Assembly: GCF_003001935.1 (NCBI RefSeq)
Contig: NZ_PVNG01000005.1
Coordinates: forward strand, 1 to 64,000
Direction of reading: 5' to 3'
From: Nonomuraea fuscirosea
GTDB taxonomy: Bacteria > Actinomycetota > Actinomycetes > Streptosporangiales > Streptosporangiaceae
DNA: 64,000 nt
Shown here: positions 33,639 to 43,447 of the stretch, in pieces
Numbering within the stretch: the first letter of the stretch is position 1
How the letters are laid out: every line of letters starts with the position of its first letter
Translations under genes and position numbers: made by a program
Notes under the pieces: generated by a model
Database searches by the model: none
Told to the model about the DNA's origin: nothing
The model's input: the letters and a program-made list of their open reading frames with translations, nothing else

Positions 33639-35477
33639 ATGCCCGCCCTCAGGTCACGTACAGTCACCCACGGCAGGAATATGGCCGGTGCCCGGGCCCT
33701 GCTCCGGGCGACCGGCGTAGCCGGGAGCGATTTCGGCAAGCCCATCATCGCGGTGGCCAACAGCTTCACCCAGTTCGTGCCGGGCCATGTGCATCTGCGC
33801 GAGGTCGGCGACGTGGTGTCCGCGGCGATCAGGGAGGCCGGGGCGATCCCGCGCGAGTTCAACACGATCGCGGTCGACGACGGCATCGCGATGGGCCACG
33901 GCGGCATGCTCTACTCGCTGCCGTCGCGCGAGCTCATCGCCGACGCCGTCGAATACATGGTCGAGGCCCACTGCGCGGACGCGCTGATCTGCGTCTCCAA
34001 CTGCGACAAGATCACGCCCGGCATGCTGCTCGCCGCGTTCCGGCTGAACATCCCGACGATCTTCGTCTCCGGCGGGCCCATGGAGGCCGGCAAGACGCCC
34101 GGCAAGAAGCTCGACCTGATCGACCCCATGATCGCCTCGGCCGACGACTCCGTCTCCGACGCCGACCTGCTGGCGATGGAGGAGAACGCCTGCCCGACCT
34201 GCGGCTCCTGCTCCGGCATGTTCACCGCCAACTCGATGAACTGCCTGGTCGAGGCCATCGGCCTGGGGCTGCCCGGCAACGGCACGATCCTGGCCACGCA
34301 CAAGGCGCGCAAGCAGCTGTTCGAGGACGCCGGGCGTCAGCTCGTCGAGATCACCCGCCGCTACTACGAGGACGGCGACGAGTCGGTGCTGCCGCGCTCG
34401 ATCGCCACCCGTGAGGCGTTCGAGAACGCGATGACGCTCGACGTGGCCATGGGCGGCTCGACCAACACGATCCTGCACATCCTGGCCGCCGCCCGCGAGG
34501 CCCAGGTCGACTTCGGGCTCAAGGAGATCAACGAGATCTCGCTGCGGGTGCCGTGCCTGTGCAAGGTCGCCCCGGCCACGGACAAATACCACGTCGAGGA
34601 CGTCCACCGCGCCGGTGGCATCCCCGCCATCCTGGGCGAGCTCGACCGGGCCGGGCTGCTGCACCGCGACGTGACCACGGTCAACGGCGGCACGCTCGCC
34701 GACCTGCTGACCACCTGGGACGTGCGTTCCCCGTCGGTCAAGCCCGAGGCCGTCGAGCTGTGGCACGCCGCCCCCGGCAACGTGCGCACGGTCAAAGCGT
34801 ACTCCCAGGACAACCGCTGGGACGACCTCGACCTCGACCGCGAAGCCGGCTGCATCCGCGACCGCGAGCACGCCTACACCGCCGACGGCGGCCTGGCCGT
34901 GCTCTACGGCAACATCTCGCGCGACGGTTCCGTGGTGAAGACGGCCGGGGTGGACGAGTCGATCTGGACGTTCAGCGGGCCCGCGGTGGTGTTCGAGTCG
35001 CAGGAGCAGGCGGTCGACGGCATCCTCGGCGGCCGGGTCAAGGCCGGCGACGTGGTCGTCATCCGCTACGAAGGCCCCAAGGGCGGGCCCGGCATGCAGG
35101 AGATGCTCTACCCGACGTCCTTCCTCAAGGGCAAGGGCCTGGGCAAGGTGTGCGCGCTGGTCACCGACGGGCGCTTCTCCGGCGGCACCTCCGGGCTGTC
35201 GATCGGGCACACCTCTCCCGAGGCGGCCGAGGGCGGCGCGATCGCGCTGGTCGAGGACGGCGACATCATCGACATCGACATCCCCAACCGGCTGCTGGAG
35301 CTGCGCGTGCCCGAGGCCGAGCTGGCCGCCCGGCGCGAGAAGCTGCTGGCCGAACTGGGCGGATACCGGCCGCGCGACCGTGACAGGAAGGTCAGCGTGG
35401 CGCTGCAGGCGTACGCGGCGATGACCACGTCCGCCTCGACGGGCGCCTCCCGCGACCTGACCCAGCTCTCACAGTGA
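33639..35477 (+). CDS. ilvD: Dihydroxy-acid dehydratase
   Basis: A 612-residue iron-sulphur enzyme of valine, leucine and isoleucine synthesis. The Fe-S and metal ligands appear in [10 protein letters not shown] and [21 protein letters not shown]. The C-terminal domain has [25 protein letters not shown]. Length and the long [23 protein letters not shown] insert match the E. coli-type enzyme. The ATG at 33639 begins [26 protein letters not shown], the family-typical start. It is monocistronic and followed by a hairpin. Confidence 0.97.
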   Translation: MPALRSRTVTHGRNMAGARALLRATGVAGSDFGKPIIAVANSFTQFVPGHVHLREVGDVVSAAIREAGAIPREFNTIAVDDGIAMGHGGMLYSLPSRELIADAVEYMVEAHCADALICVSNCDKITPGMLLAAFRLNIPTIFVSGGPMEAGKTPGKKLDLIDPMIASADDSVSDADLLAMEENACPTCGSCSGMFTANSMNCLVEAIGLGLPGNGTILATHKARKQLFEDAGRQLVEITRRYYEDGDESVLPRSIATREAFENAMTLDVAMGGSTNTILHILAAAREAQVDFGLKEINEISLRVPCLCKVAPATDKYHVEDVHRAGGIPAILGELDRAGLLHRDVTTVNGGTLADLLTTWDVRSPSVKPEAVELWHAAPGNVRTVKAYSQDNRWDDLDLDREAGCIRDREHAYTADGGLAVLYGNISRDGSVVKTAGVDESIWTFSGPAVVFESQEQAVDGILGGRVKAGDVVVIRYEGPKGGPGMQEMLYPTSFLKGKGLGKVCALVTDGRFSGGTSGLSIGHTSPEAAEGGAIALVEDGDIIDIDIPNRLLELRVPEAELAARREKLLAELGGYRPRDRDRKVSVALQAYAAMTTSASTGASRDLTQLSQ

Positions 35478-35484
35478 CGCGCGC

Positions 35485-35514
35485 CTGATCAGGGTGATGC
35501 GTGACCCTGTTCAG
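35485..35514 (+). terminator. Hairpin after ilvD
   Basis: CTGATCAGGGT pairs with ACCCTGTTCAG (one mismatch) around an 8-base loop, starting 7 bp after the ilvD stop. A plausible rho-independent terminator without a T-run. Confidence 0.55.
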
Positions 35515-35617
35515 AGTGACGCGGTGATTCGTTGACCTGTGCGGCAGGTGACAGGAATGTCGCCGTCTGCCGCACAGGTTTTCGAAAATTGTCGGTGGTC
35601 GTCCGTATTCTTTGGGT

Positions 35618-36118
35618 ATGACGACAGTCGTGAAGCACGATACTCGCCCGCTGACGACCGCCGAGATCGCCGCACTCGCACTCTCCCTCGCCCACCTCGG
35701 CGCGGGGCCGCAGGCCGTCACCGCCCGGCGTGGCCTGCAACACGCGTTCGAGCACCTGGAGCTCGACGACGACGTCATCGCCACCACGCTCGAGACCCTC
35801 ACCGAGCCGCTGCCCACCGACGTGGCCTCCCGGGCCAGGCTCATGGCCGACGCCATCACCAGCCGGCTCAACATCCGCCTGCACTACCGCGACGCGTCGG
35901 GCAGCATCACCGCCCGCGACGTCGAGCCGGTGACGTGCCTGGTCCACCGCGAATACTGGTATCTGGTCGGGGTGTGCAGGATGCGCCGGGCGATCAGGGC
36001 GTTCCGGTTCGACCGGATCATCGCGGTCGAGCCGACGCTCACCCCGTCCCGCCCGCACCTGGCCGACCGCTTCCTGCCCTTCCAGCGCCGCAAGCGGCGC
36101 GCGATCACGGCCGCATAA
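35618..36118 (+). CDS. WYL-domain protein
   Basis: A 166-residue protein. The N-terminal helices (TTAEIAALALSLAHLGAGP..RRGLQHAFEHLELDDDVI) resemble the region after the HTH in WYL regulators. The C-terminal half is a WYL domain: NIRLHYRDASGSITARDVEPVTCLVHREYWYLVGVCRMRRAIRAFRFDRIIAVEPT. The DNA-binding HTH itself is absent, so this is a short WYL protein that may sense nucleic acid or ligand without binding DNA directly. ATG 35618 is close to an AT-rich promoter-like stretch that includes TTTTCGAAAA (35579-35588, a perfect palindrome). Confidence 0.87.
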   Translation: MTTVVKHDTRPLTTAEIAALALSLAHLGAGPQAVTARRGLQHAFEHLELDDDVIATTLETLTEPLPTDVASRARLMADAITSRLNIRLHYRDASGSITARDVEPVTCLVHREYWYLVGVCRMRRAIRAFRFDRIIAVEPTLTPSRPHLADRFLPFQRRKRRAITAA

Positions 36119-36143
36119 CCGATCCGGCCTCCGCCCGGACACT

Positions 36144-36166
36144 CCCGGCCGCACTCGCCGGCCGGG
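36144..36166 (+). terminator. Hairpin after WYL gene
   Basis: CCCGGCCG and CGGCCGGG form a perfect 8-bp stem around a 7-base loop, 25 bp after the WYL stop. GC-only stem, no T-run. Confidence 0.45.
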
Positions 36167-36322
36167 GGTCGGCCGACCCATGGCCGCATCCGCCGGTCGA
36201 CGGGCCGGACGGTGGATCCGGGGTCGGACCTCCCCTTTTCGCGCCCGGTGGGCGGGAGACGTGGGTGAAGTTTGACCGGGTGGTCCCCGGGCGTTGGGGT
36301 GGCGGGTGGCAGGCTCCCGGGC

Positions 36323-37672
36323 ATGCGCGTTCGGCAGCTCTCGCTCTTCGCCGCCCTGCTGATCACCTACGTCGGCGGCCCCGTTCCGCCGCACGGGCCA
36401 CCGGACACGGCGTCGGCCCCAGCACCGGACAGGGCGACAGGCAGAGCGTCGGGCAGCGCGTCGGGCACGGCGTCGGACGTGGCGCCGCGTCCGGCGGCCC
36501 TGGCGCGGCTGCTGCCGGGCCAGGACGACGGGAGCGCGCTGCCGCCGGTCGAGCGGCGGGCTCTGGACCGGGCTCTGGGGCGCTACCTGCGTGAGCGCCC
36601 CGGCCGCGCGGCCCTGGCCGTCTACGACCGCACGACCGGCATCCGGTACGCCTTCCGCGAGCGGGTCCCGTTCCTGCTGGCCAGCGTGGCCAAGGTGGAC
36701 ATCCTGCTGGCGCTCCTGCTGGGCAAGGACGGCGAGCGGCTGAGCGGTCACGAGCGGGAGCTGGCCTCGCGGATGATCCGGCACAGTGACAACGACTGCG
36801 CGCACGACCTCTACCTGACCATCGGCGGCCGGGAAGGGCTGAACCGGATGCTGCGTCAGGTCGGCGCCCTGCACACCCGGCCCGGCGCCGGCACCTCCTG
36901 GGGGATCACCCACAGCCGGCCGTCGGACCAGGTCAGGGTGCTGGAGCAGCTCACCGACCCCGAGGGGCCGCTGACCGCCCGCAGCCGGCACTACGTCATG
37001 GAGCTCATGTCGTCGGTGGAGCCGGCGCAGGCGTGGGGGGTCAGCGCCGCCGCCCCCGAGGGTGAGGCGGCGCTCAAGAACGGCTGGCTGCCCGCCGACG
37101 CCCACGACGGGCTGTGGACGGTCAACAGCGTGGGGCGGCTCCAGGTACGCGGGCACGAGCTGCTGCTCGCCGTACTGTCAGAGCGCAGCCCCGACCTGGA
37201 GACGGGCGTCACCACCGTCGAGCGGCTGGCCCAGCTGACGGTGGACGCACTGACCCGGCCGGGCGACACGACCGTCCTCGACCGGTGGCCGGCGCCTGAC
37301 CGCGCACGCGGGAGGCTTCCTCGGCCTGCCGGATCGGCCGGCCTGGACGGCCGGCGCCTGACCGCCGGCGCCGTCAGCCCGTCGTCACGGCCGGTGCGAC
37401 GGGAGGCCGCCCACGGGTCAGGAGGCGCAGCAGCCGCCGCCGCAACAACCGCCGCCGCCACCGCCCTTCGGGGCCGCGGCGCCGCCGGTCATGGCGACCG
37501 TGGACAGGAGTTTGACGGTGTCGCCGTGCCCTTCGGGGCAGGTCGCGGGGTCGTCGGAGGCGGACATGGGGCGGGACACCTCGAACGTGGAGCCGCAGGC
37601 GCGGCAGCGGAAGTCGTAACGCGGCATGGCACAAGCCTAGCCCGATCAGCCCGGCCGGTCAGTGGTAGGTGA
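36323..37672 (+). CDS. Secreted beta-lactamase-fold serine hydrolase
   Basis: The frame encodes 449 residues. The signal peptide MRVRQLSLFAALLITYVGG is followed by a Ser/Ala/Pro linker. The class-A-like domain has S121-VA-K124 (SxxK), S155-D-N157 (SDN) and K252-N-G254 (KTG-like), and ends near residue 325. It probably acts on peptidoglycan or a beta-lactam; the Glu166-type deacylation residue is not evident. The last 110 or so residues are Gly/Ala/Arg-rich and run antisense through the whole FmdB gene, which looks like shadow coding with the proper stop lost or never formed. ATG 36323 is chosen because it begins the signal peptide. Confidence 0.8.
   Translation: MRVRQLSLFAALLITYVGGPVPPHGPPDTASAPAPDRATGRASGSASGTASDVAPRPAALARLLPGQDDGSALPPVERRALDRALGRYLRERPGRAALAVYDRTTGIRYAFRERVPFLLASVAKVDILLALLLGKDGERLSGHERELASRMIRHSDNDCAHDLYLTIGGREGLNRMLRQVGALHTRPGAGTSWGITHSRPSDQVRVLEQLTDPEGPLTARSRHYVMELMSSVEPAQAWGVSAAAPEGEAALKNGWLPADAHDGLWTVNSVGRLQVRGHELLLAVLSERSPDLETGVTTVERLAQLTVDALTRPGDTTVLDRWPAPDRARGRLPRPAGSAGLDGRRLTAGAVSPSSRPVRREAAHGSGGAAAAAATTAAATALRGRGAAGHGDRGQEFDGVAVPFGAGRGVVGGGHGAGHLERGAAGAAAEVVTRHGTSLARSARPVSGR
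37418..37627 (-). CDS. FmdB-type zinc-ribbon protein
   Basis: A 69-residue protein with the standard putative-regulatory FmdB start MPRYDFRCRACGSTFEVSRPM and the second pair reduced to ATCPEGHGD, so the ribbon is C-x2-C..C-x2-H. The tail is a run of Gly and Cys (GGGGGGCCGGGCCAS), typical of the family. It is nested opposite the C-terminal extension of the serine hydrolase frame and is the more convincing of the two in that overlap. The function of the family is unknown; metal binding is expected. Confidence 0.88.
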   Translation of the reverse strand: MPRYDFRCRACGSTFEVSRPMSASDDPATCPEGHGDTVKLLSTVAMTGGAAAPKGGGGGGCCGGGCCAS

Positions 37673-38456
37673 GGTGGGCGTAGTCGGCCACGGGTTCGTA
37701 GCCGATCGCCTGGTAGACGGCGTTGCTGGTGGGGTTGTCCAGGTCGGTGAAGAGCACCACCTGCTCGCAGCGCTCCGCCAGGCCGGTCTGGCTGGCGAAG
37801 GCGGTGACGGCGCCGCCGTAGCCGCGCCGGCGGCGGGACGGCGGCGTGTAGACCGGGCCGATGCGGCAGACGCCCCCCGCCGCCGGGGAGAGCGCGGCGA
37901 GCGAGACGGGCGCCTCGCCGGACTCCCAGACGAACAGCTCGCGCCCGGCCAGCCGCCGCGCGACCCGTTCGACGACGTCGCCCTCGCCCATGGCGACCTC
38001 CTCGCCGAACGCCTGGTACCAGCTCACCAGCAGCGGGAAGTCGGCCGGCACGGCGAGCCTGCCCCGGCCGGGCACGTCGGGGACGGTGAGCGTGCCGAGC
38101 CGGTAGAGGCGTTCGGAGACCGTCCTCGCGGGCGGCCCGAGCAGCCGGGTGACCTCGGCGGTCACGTCGAGCGGGCCCACCAGCGCGGGCAGGCCGCCGG
38201 GACGCGCCCGTACGAACGCCTCGACCGCTTCTACGGGCACCCCGAAGAGCCCGACGGGATGCGGCGGCGTGTGGAAGACCGCCCCGCGAACCTCACCGTC
38301 CACCGTCCACCAGCCGAACAGCAGGTCCTTCGCCGGCATGCCGGCCCGCAGGTTGGCCAGGATGGTCAGCGGCACGGTGTTGCGCACCGGGTCGCCGAGC
38401 AGGAACGGCTCGGCGACCGCGGCGTACTCCTCGACGTCTGAGGTGAAGGTCCACAT
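37659..38456 (-). CDS. GNAT family N-acetyltransferase
   Basis: A 265-residue protein. The N-terminal region (residues 1-150) is a degenerate GNAT-like domain (MWTFTSDVEEYAAVAEPFLLGDPVRNTVPLTIL). The C-terminal GNAT domain has the acetyl-CoA loop VYTPPSRRRRGYGGAVTAFASQ and the DLDNPTSNAVYQAIGYEPVADYAHLTY end, in which NAVYxxIGY is the classic motif. ATG 38456 is preferred; ATG 38465 is three codons earlier. The substrate is unknown. Confidence 0.88.
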   Translation of the reverse strand: MWTFTSDVEEYAAVAEPFLLGDPVRNTVPLTILANLRAGMPAKDLLFGWWTVDGEVRGAVFHTPPHPVGLFGVPVEAVEAFVRARPGGLPALVGPLDVTAEVTRLLGPPARTVSERLYRLGTLTVPDVPGRGRLAVPADFPLLVSWYQAFGEEVAMGEGDVVERVARRLAGRELFVWESGEAPVSLAALSPAAGGVCRIGPVYTPPSRRRRGYGGAVTAFASQTGLAERCEQVVLFTDLDNPTSNAVYQAIGYEPVADYAHLTYH

Positions 38457-38503
38457 GCCTGGCATGGTGTCAGGCGGTGGCACTCCGGCTCAATGCGGTC
38501 GGC

Positions 38504-39013
38504 TCAGGCGGCGGCCTCAAGGTAGGGCGCCCATTGCGGGTCGCCGATGAGCGAGGCGCCGATGAGCCGCCAGTGGGCGCCTCTGGGCACCGCGGGGCTG
38601 ACGCGCAGCGTCCACCCCAGCTCCTCAAGGTATTTGTCAGCCTTACGGTGGTTGCAGGTGGTGCAGGAGGCGACGCAGTTTTCCCAGGTGTGGGTGCCGC
38701 CCCTGGACCGGGGGATCACATGGTCGATGGTCTCGGCCCGCTGCCCGCAGTAGGCGCAGCGGTAGTCGTCGCGCCGCATGAGGGCGGCCCTGGTCAGCGG
38801 GATGCGGGACCGGTAGGGAATGCGGACATATCTGCGAAGTCTGATCACCGACGGCACGTCGAGCGTGCGGCTCGCGGAGCGCAGCACCGCGCCCCTGCCG
38901 TCACGGTGGACGACGTCGGCCTTCTCCCGCAGCACGAGCACGACGGCGCGGTGCAGCGAGAGGGTGGTCAGTGGCTCGTAGGTGGCATTGAGCAGCAGGA
39001 CTTGGCGCGTCAT
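38504..39013 (-). CDS. HNH endonuclease (actinobacterial core type)
   Basis: A 169-residue protein with an N-terminal beta-rich part (VLLLNATYEPLTTLSLHRAVVLVLREKADVV) and a zinc-bound HNH domain: CAYCG, TIDHVIPRSRGGTHTWENCVASCTTCNHRKADK. This family is a conserved single-copy gene in actinobacteria, involved in DNA processing of unknown purpose. The ATG at 39013 is chosen; the same frame runs further upstream through a 22-bp palindrome. It is divergent from the prolyl oligopeptidase gene. Confidence 0.93.
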   Translation of the reverse strand: MTRQVLLLNATYEPLTTLSLHRAVVLVLREKADVVHRDGRGAVLRSASRTLDVPSVIRLRRYVRIPYRSRIPLTRAALMRRDDYRCAYCGQRAETIDHVIPRSRGGTHTWENCVASCTTCNHRKADKYLEELGWTLRVSPAVPRGAHWRLIGASLIGDPQWAPYLEAAA

Positions 39014-39044
39014 CGGGCCTCTCCCTGCTGCGCGCGTATCAAAG

Positions 39045-39066
39045 GGGACATGCCGCGGCATGTCCC
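39045..39066. promoter_or_regulatory. Perfect 22-bp palindrome upstream of HNH gene
   Basis: GGGACATGCCG (39045-39055) followed directly by its complement CGGCATGTCCC (39056-39066), with no mismatch and no spacer. It lies 32-53 bp upstream of the HNH start codon in the divergent promoter region. It could be a repressor operator or a recognition site for the HNH enzyme itself. Confidence 0.7.
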
Positions 39067-39295
39067 GACTGTCGGCCCCTCCTGGGGCACTAGTGCTTCC
39101 GTCACGTGGACCTCCGCCGGACGGTCCAGCGGATGGTCACCACGGCACCGTCCTGTCACCAAGTCTGGCGTTTGCACCGTGGTCCCCGCCACCCCAAAAA
39201 ATCCTCCTGCAGGAATGACCAGAGGGACTCACGATACGTTTTATGCCCGCTCTACCAGCGCTTTACGCATGCCCGTTGGCAGTAGGGTTCGAGAC

Positions 39296-41353
39296 ATGAC
39301 CCGAGAGCCGTACCCGACCGCGCGCCGCGACGACGTCGTCGACATCCTGCACGAAACGCCTGTTCCCGACCCTTATCGGTGGTTGGAGGATCCGGACAGC
39401 CCGGAGACGAAGGGCTGGCTGCTCGGGCAGGCGGACCTGTTCGCGAAGGAGCGCGGGCCGCAGCGGTTCAAGAGCCGCATCGCCGAGCTGCTCAGGTCCG
39501 GCTCGGTCGGCGTTCCGGCCTGGCGTGGCGGGCGTCACTTCTTCTCGCGCCGCACCCCCGACCAGGAGCACGCCGTCTACTACGTGGCCGAGCCCGACGG
39601 GACCGAGCGGGCGCTCGTCGACCCGATGGCGATCGACGCCTCCGGGCTCACCACGCTCGACGCGGTGCAGCCCGACAAGGAGGGCAGGCTGCTGGCGTAC
39701 CAGATCTCGGTGGGCGGCGACGAGGAGTCGGTGCTCTACGTGATCGACGTGGCCACCGGCGCGCGCGTCGAGGGCCCGATCGACCGGTGCCGCTACTCCC
39801 CCATCGCCTGGCTGCCGGGCGGTGAGGCGTTCTACTACGTGCGCCGGCTGCCGAGCACCGAGGTGCCGGAGAACGAGTCGCAGTTCCACCGCCGGGTCTA
39901 CCTGCACCGCGTCGGCACCTCCACCGAGGACGACGTGATGATCTTCGGCCAGGGCCTGAAGATGACCAACTACTACGGCGTCTCGGTCTCGCGCGACGGC
40001 CGCTGGCTGCAGGTTTCCGCCCACGAGGGCACCGCGCCGCGCAACGACCTGTGGGTGGCCGACCTGACCGAGTCGCCGATCGACCGGCCCGCGCTGCGGG
40101 TCGTGCAGGAGGGCGTGGACGCGCAGACGGGGCTGGTCTTCGGCCGCGACGGCAGGCTCTACGTCCACACCGACCGCGAGGCGAGCAGGGGCCGGGTGTG
40201 CGTCAGCGACCCGGCGGCGCCCGGCTTCGACCACTGGCGCGACCTGATCCCCGAGGACCCCGAGGCGGTGCTGTCCGACTTCGCGATCCTCGACGACCTG
40301 GAGCGCCCGGTGATGCTGGTGGGCTGGACCCGCCACGCCATCAGCGAGATCAGCGTGCACGACCTGGCGACCGGCGAGCGCCTCGGCGAGGTGCCCACGC
40401 CGGGGCTCGGCACGATCGGCGGCATCTCCGAGCGTCCCGAGGGCGGTCACGAGGCGTGGTTCGGCTACACCGACAACACCACGCCGCCGACCATCCAGCG
40501 TTACGACGCCAGGACGGGCGAGACCACGCTCTGGGCGGCCTCCCCCGGCGCGGTCGAGGTGCCCGACGTCCGCACCGAGCAGGTGGTCTACCGCTCGAAG
40601 GACGGCACCGAGGTCCGCATGCTGGTCATCTCCCCGGCCGATGCGGCCGAGGGCCCGCGGCCGACCATTCTGTACGGCTACGGCGGCTTCGGCCTGTCCA
40701 TGTCCCCCGGCTACTCGGCCTCGATCCTGACCTGGGTGGAGGCCGGCGGCGTCTACGCCATCGCCAACCTGCGCGGCGGCGGCGAGGAGGGCGAGGAGTG
40801 GCACCGCGCCGGCATGCTGGCCAACAAGCAGAACGTGTTCGACGACTTCCACGCGGCGGCCGAGCACCTCATCGCCACGGGCGTCACCACGCCCGAGCAG
40901 CTCGGCATCTCCGGTGGCTCCAACGGCGGCCTGCTGGTGGGCGCCGCGCTGACGCAGCGGCCCGAGCTGTACGCGGCCGTGGTCTGCTCCGCGCCGCTGC
41001 TCGACATGATCCGCTACGAGAAGTTCGGGCTCGGCGCCACCTGGAACGTCGAGTACGGCTCGGCCGATGATCCCGAGCAGTTCGGCTGGCTCCTGGGCTA
41101 CTCGCCGTACCACCACGTACGCGAGTCGGTGGCCTATCCGGCGACGCTGTTCACCGTCTTCCAGTCCGACACGCGGGTGCATCCGCTGCACGCGTGGAAG
41201 ACGTGCGCGGCGCTGCAGCACGCCTCGACGTCCGACCGGCCCGTGCTGCTGCGCAACGAGGCCGAGGTCGGGCACGGGGCGCGCTCGGTGAGCAGGAGCG
41301 TCGACCTGTCCGCCGACACGCTGACCTTCCTCGCCCGGCACACCGGCCTGTGA
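39296..41353 (+). CDS. Prolyl oligopeptidase family protease (S9A)
   Basis: A 685-residue cytosolic serine peptidase. The N-terminal propeller region begins [27 protein letters not shown], the S9A signature. The alpha/beta-hydrolase domain has nucleophile S542 in [13 protein letters not shown], Asp D625 in [12 protein letters not shown] and H660 in EVGHGARS. It cleaves short peptides after proline. The ATG at 39296 matches the family N-terminus; upstream in-frame sequence is antisense to the HNH gene and is not included. Confidence 0.95.
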   Translation: MTREPYPTARRDDVVDILHETPVPDPYRWLEDPDSPETKGWLLGQADLFAKERGPQRFKSRIAELLRSGSVGVPAWRGGRHFFSRRTPDQEHAVYYVAEPDGTERALVDPMAIDASGLTTLDAVQPDKEGRLLAYQISVGGDEESVLYVIDVATGARVEGPIDRCRYSPIAWLPGGEAFYYVRRLPSTEVPENESQFHRRVYLHRVGTSTEDDVMIFGQGLKMTNYYGVSVSRDGRWLQVSAHEGTAPRNDLWVADLTESPIDRPALRVVQEGVDAQTGLVFGRDGRLYVHTDREASRGRVCVSDPAAPGFDHWRDLIPEDPEAVLSDFAILDDLERPVMLVGWTRHAISEISVHDLATGERLGEVPTPGLGTIGGISERPEGGHEAWFGYTDNTTPPTIQRYDARTGETTLWAASPGAVEVPDVRTEQVVYRSKDGTEVRMLVISPADAAEGPRPTILYGYGGFGLSMSPGYSASILTWVEAGGVYAIANLRGGGEEGEEWHRAGMLANKQNVFDDFHAAAEHLIATGVTTPEQLGISGGSNGGLLVGAALTQRPELYAAVVCSAPLLDMIRYEKFGLGATWNVEYGSADDPEQFGWLLGYSPYHHVRESVAYPATLFTVFQSDTRVHPLHAWKTCAALQHASTSDRPVLLRNEAEVGHGARSVSRSVDLSADTLTFLARHTGL

Positions 41354-41422
41354 CACCGGCCCGCTGACGTGCGCGCCCGCCGTGCTGTGACGGCGGGCGT
41401 GCTGGTCGGTAGCCTGGAGGGC

Positions 41423-42214
41423 ATGGAGTCGCCGGGGCTCGCCATGGTCGAGGCCGTGCCCAGTGCCGCGTTGCGGCCGTACGTGACCAGGCTGTGCGCC
41501 TATCGCGAACACTACGCCGCACCGGTGACCCGGTCGGAGATGGCGATGCCCGGAGCCGTGCTGATCCTCGCCTTCGGCAATGCGATGGAGGCCGGCGGGC
41601 GGCGGGTGACGGCGTTCGGCGGCGGGCTGGGCGACCGTTTCACGGTCACGCGCACGGCGGGCCCGACGGAGGGCGTGGAGGTCTTCCTGACGCCGTTCGG
41701 GGCCCGCCGGCTGTACGGGCTGCCGATGCGGCAGCTGCGTAACCAGGTGGTCCCCGTCGGCGACCTGCTCGGGCCGTGGGCGGAGCTGCTGGTGGAGCGG
41801 CTGGCCGGGACGCCGTCGTGGCACGCGCGGCTGGCGCTGGCCGACCGGCTGCTGTGCGAGCGGATCGCGGCGGGCCCGGCCCTGGGGCCCGAGCTGCCGT
41901 GGGCGTGGGCGCGGCTGCTGGAGTCGGGCGGGCGGCTCGGGGTGTCGTCCTTGGCCGAGTCGCTGGGCTGGAGCCATCGTCATCTCGTGGCCCGCTTCCA
42001 GGACCAGGTCGGGCTGCCGCCGAAGACGGCGGCCCGGGTGATCAGGTTCGGCCGGGCGGTACGGCGGCTGCGCTCGGGAACGGCTCCGGCCGAGGTGGCG
42101 GCCGACTGCGGCTTCTACGACCAGGCGCACATGAACCGCGAGTTCAGGACGCTGGGCGACACGACGCCCGGTCAGATTCGTCCAAGACCCGGAGCCGGGA
42201 TCCGGGCATCGTGA
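41423..42214 (+). CDS. AraC-family transcriptional regulator
   Basis: A 263-residue regulator. The N-terminal sensing domain (MVEAVPSAALRPYVTRLCAYREH..) is of the type in AraC/DUF6597 proteins. The C-terminal double HTH carries LGVSSLAESLGWSHRHLVARFQDQVGLPPKTAARVIRFGRAV and AEVAADCGFYDQAHMNREFRTLGDTTPGQIR. ATG 41423 has GGAGGGC just upstream. The VOC gene overlaps or directly follows its stop, so the pair is an operon and the VOC protein may be part of the same response. Confidence 0.92.
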   Translation: MESPGLAMVEAVPSAALRPYVTRLCAYREHYAAPVTRSEMAMPGAVLILAFGNAMEAGGRRVTAFGGGLGDRFTVTRTAGPTEGVEVFLTPFGARRLYGLPMRQLRNQVVPVGDLLGPWAELLVERLAGTPSWHARLALADRLLCERIAAGPALGPELPWAWARLLESGGRLGVSSLAESLGWSHRHLVARFQDQVGLPPKTAARVIRFGRAVRRLRSGTAPAEVAADCGFYDQAHMNREFRTLGDTTPGQIRPRPGAGIRAS

Positions 42215-42219
42215 GCCTC

Positions 42220-42570
42220 ATGACACGAACCGTTTACGCACTCGCCCGCTACCAGGACTGCCAGGCCGCGATCGACTTCCTGACCGGCGCGTTCGGCTTC
42301 GGCGTACGCGAGACCTCGAAGGACGACGCGGGCGTCGTCAACCACGCCGAGCTGCTCGTGGGCGACGACATCATCATGATCGGGCAGGGCCGGCCGGGCG
42401 GCCCCGGGATCTACGTGGCCGTGGACGACGTGGACGCCCACCACGACCGGGCGAAGGCGGCGGGGGCCTCGATCACCATGGCGCTGGTCGATCAGCCGTA
42501 CGGGTCGCGCGAGTACGGCTGCGCCGACGCCGAGGGCAACCCCTGGTTCTTCGGCACCTACCGCCCCTGA
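42220..42570 (+). CDS. VOC/glyoxalase-fold protein
   Basis: A 116-residue single VOC protein with two beta-alpha-beta-beta-beta modules (ARYQDCQAAIDFLTGAFGFGVRE and GPGIYVAVDDVDAHHDRAKAAGASI..YGSREYGCADAEGNPWFFGTY). It is of the PhnB/YdeM-like uncharacterised type rather than a clear glyoxalase or resistance enzyme. ATG 42220 is the annotated start; GTG 42211, overlapping the AraC stop as GTGA, is an equally good coupled start three codons earlier. Confidence 0.88.
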   Translation: MTRTVYALARYQDCQAAIDFLTGAFGFGVRETSKDDAGVVNHAELLVGDDIIMIGQGRPGGPGIYVAVDDVDAHHDRAKAAGASITMALVDQPYGSREYGCADAEGNPWFFGTYRP

Positions 42571-42592
42571 CCCGTCTACCTGCAGCAGGCTC

Positions 42593-43447
42593 CTAGCGCG
42601 GGAAGATGATGGTCTTGTGCCCGTCGAGCAGCACTCGCTGCTCGGCGTGCCACCTGACCGCCCTGGCCAGCGCCACGCACTCCACATCGCGCCCCATCGC
42701 CACCAGGTCCTGCGGGGAGTGGCTGTGGTTGACCCTGGCCACCTCCTGCTCGATGATCGGCCCCTCGTCCAGGTCGGCGGTCACGTAGTGGGCCGTCGCG
42801 CCGATCAGCTTGACGCCGCGGCTGTGCGCCTGGTGGTAGGGCTTGGCGCCCTTGAACGACGGCAGGAACGAGTGGTGGATGTTGATCGCCCGGCCGGCCA
42901 GCTTCGCGCAGAGGTCCTCCGAGAGCACCTGCATGTAGCGGGCCAGCACCACGAGGTCGACCTGATAGTGCTCCACCAGCGCGAGGACCTCGGCCTCCTG
43001 CTTCGGCTTGGTCTCGGGGGTGACCGGCAGGTGGTGGTAGTCGATCCCGTTGGACTGGGTGAGCGGGCGCAGGTCGGGATGGTTGGAGACGACGGCGACG
43101 ATCTCGATGTCGAGCGCCTTCGACCGGACGCGGTAGAGCAGGTCGTTCAGGCAGTGGTCGAACCTGCTCACCATGATCAGCACGCGCGGCTTCCTGGCCA
43201 CGTCGCGCAGCTTGAACTCCATGGCGAAGTCGGGCGCGAGGGCGGCGAAGGCGGCGTTGAGGTCGTCCTCGCCCAGCGGCGCCGCGAACTGCACCCGCAT
43301 GAAGAAGCGCTGCGCGACCCGGTCGCCGAACTGCTGGCTCTCGATGATGTTGCAGCCGTGCCCGGCGAGCAGGCCGGAGACGGCGGCGACCACACCGGGC
43401 CGGTCGGGGCAGGACAGCGTGAGGATGTATTCGGCGGGGCTGATCAT
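42593..43447 (-). CDS. purU: Formyltetrahydrofolate deformylase
   Basis: A 284-residue enzyme releasing formate from 10-formyl-THF, which balances one-carbon pools and feeds purine synthesis. An N-terminal ACT domain (YILTLSCPDRPGVVAAVSGLLAGHGCNIIESQQF, 1-80) precedes the formyltransferase-fold domain, with the catalytic INIHHSFLPSFKGAKPYHQA and a conserved Asp in HYVTADLDEGPIIEQEV. ATG 43447 is the family-typical start. It is monocistronic and convergent with the VOC gene. Confidence 0.96.
   Translation of the reverse strand: MISPAEYILTLSCPDRPGVVAAVSGLLAGHGCNIIESQQFGDRVAQRFFMRVQFAAPLGEDDLNAAFAALAPDFAMEFKLRDVARKPRVLIMVSRFDHCLNDLLYRVRSKALDIEIVAVVSNHPDLRPLTQSNGIDYHHLPVTPETKPKQEAEVLALVEHYQVDLVVLARYMQVLSEDLCAKLAGRAINIHHSFLPSFKGAKPYHQAHSRGVKLIGATAHYVTADLDEGPIIEQEVARVNHSHSPQDLVAMGRDVECVALARAVRWHAEQRVLLDGHKTIIFPR

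Noticed and set aside
39263..42130. Long open frame antisense to the prolyl oligopeptidase and AraC genes
   Set aside because: Same shadow effect; composition is Arg/His/Gln/Pro-rich and it spans two well-supported genes.
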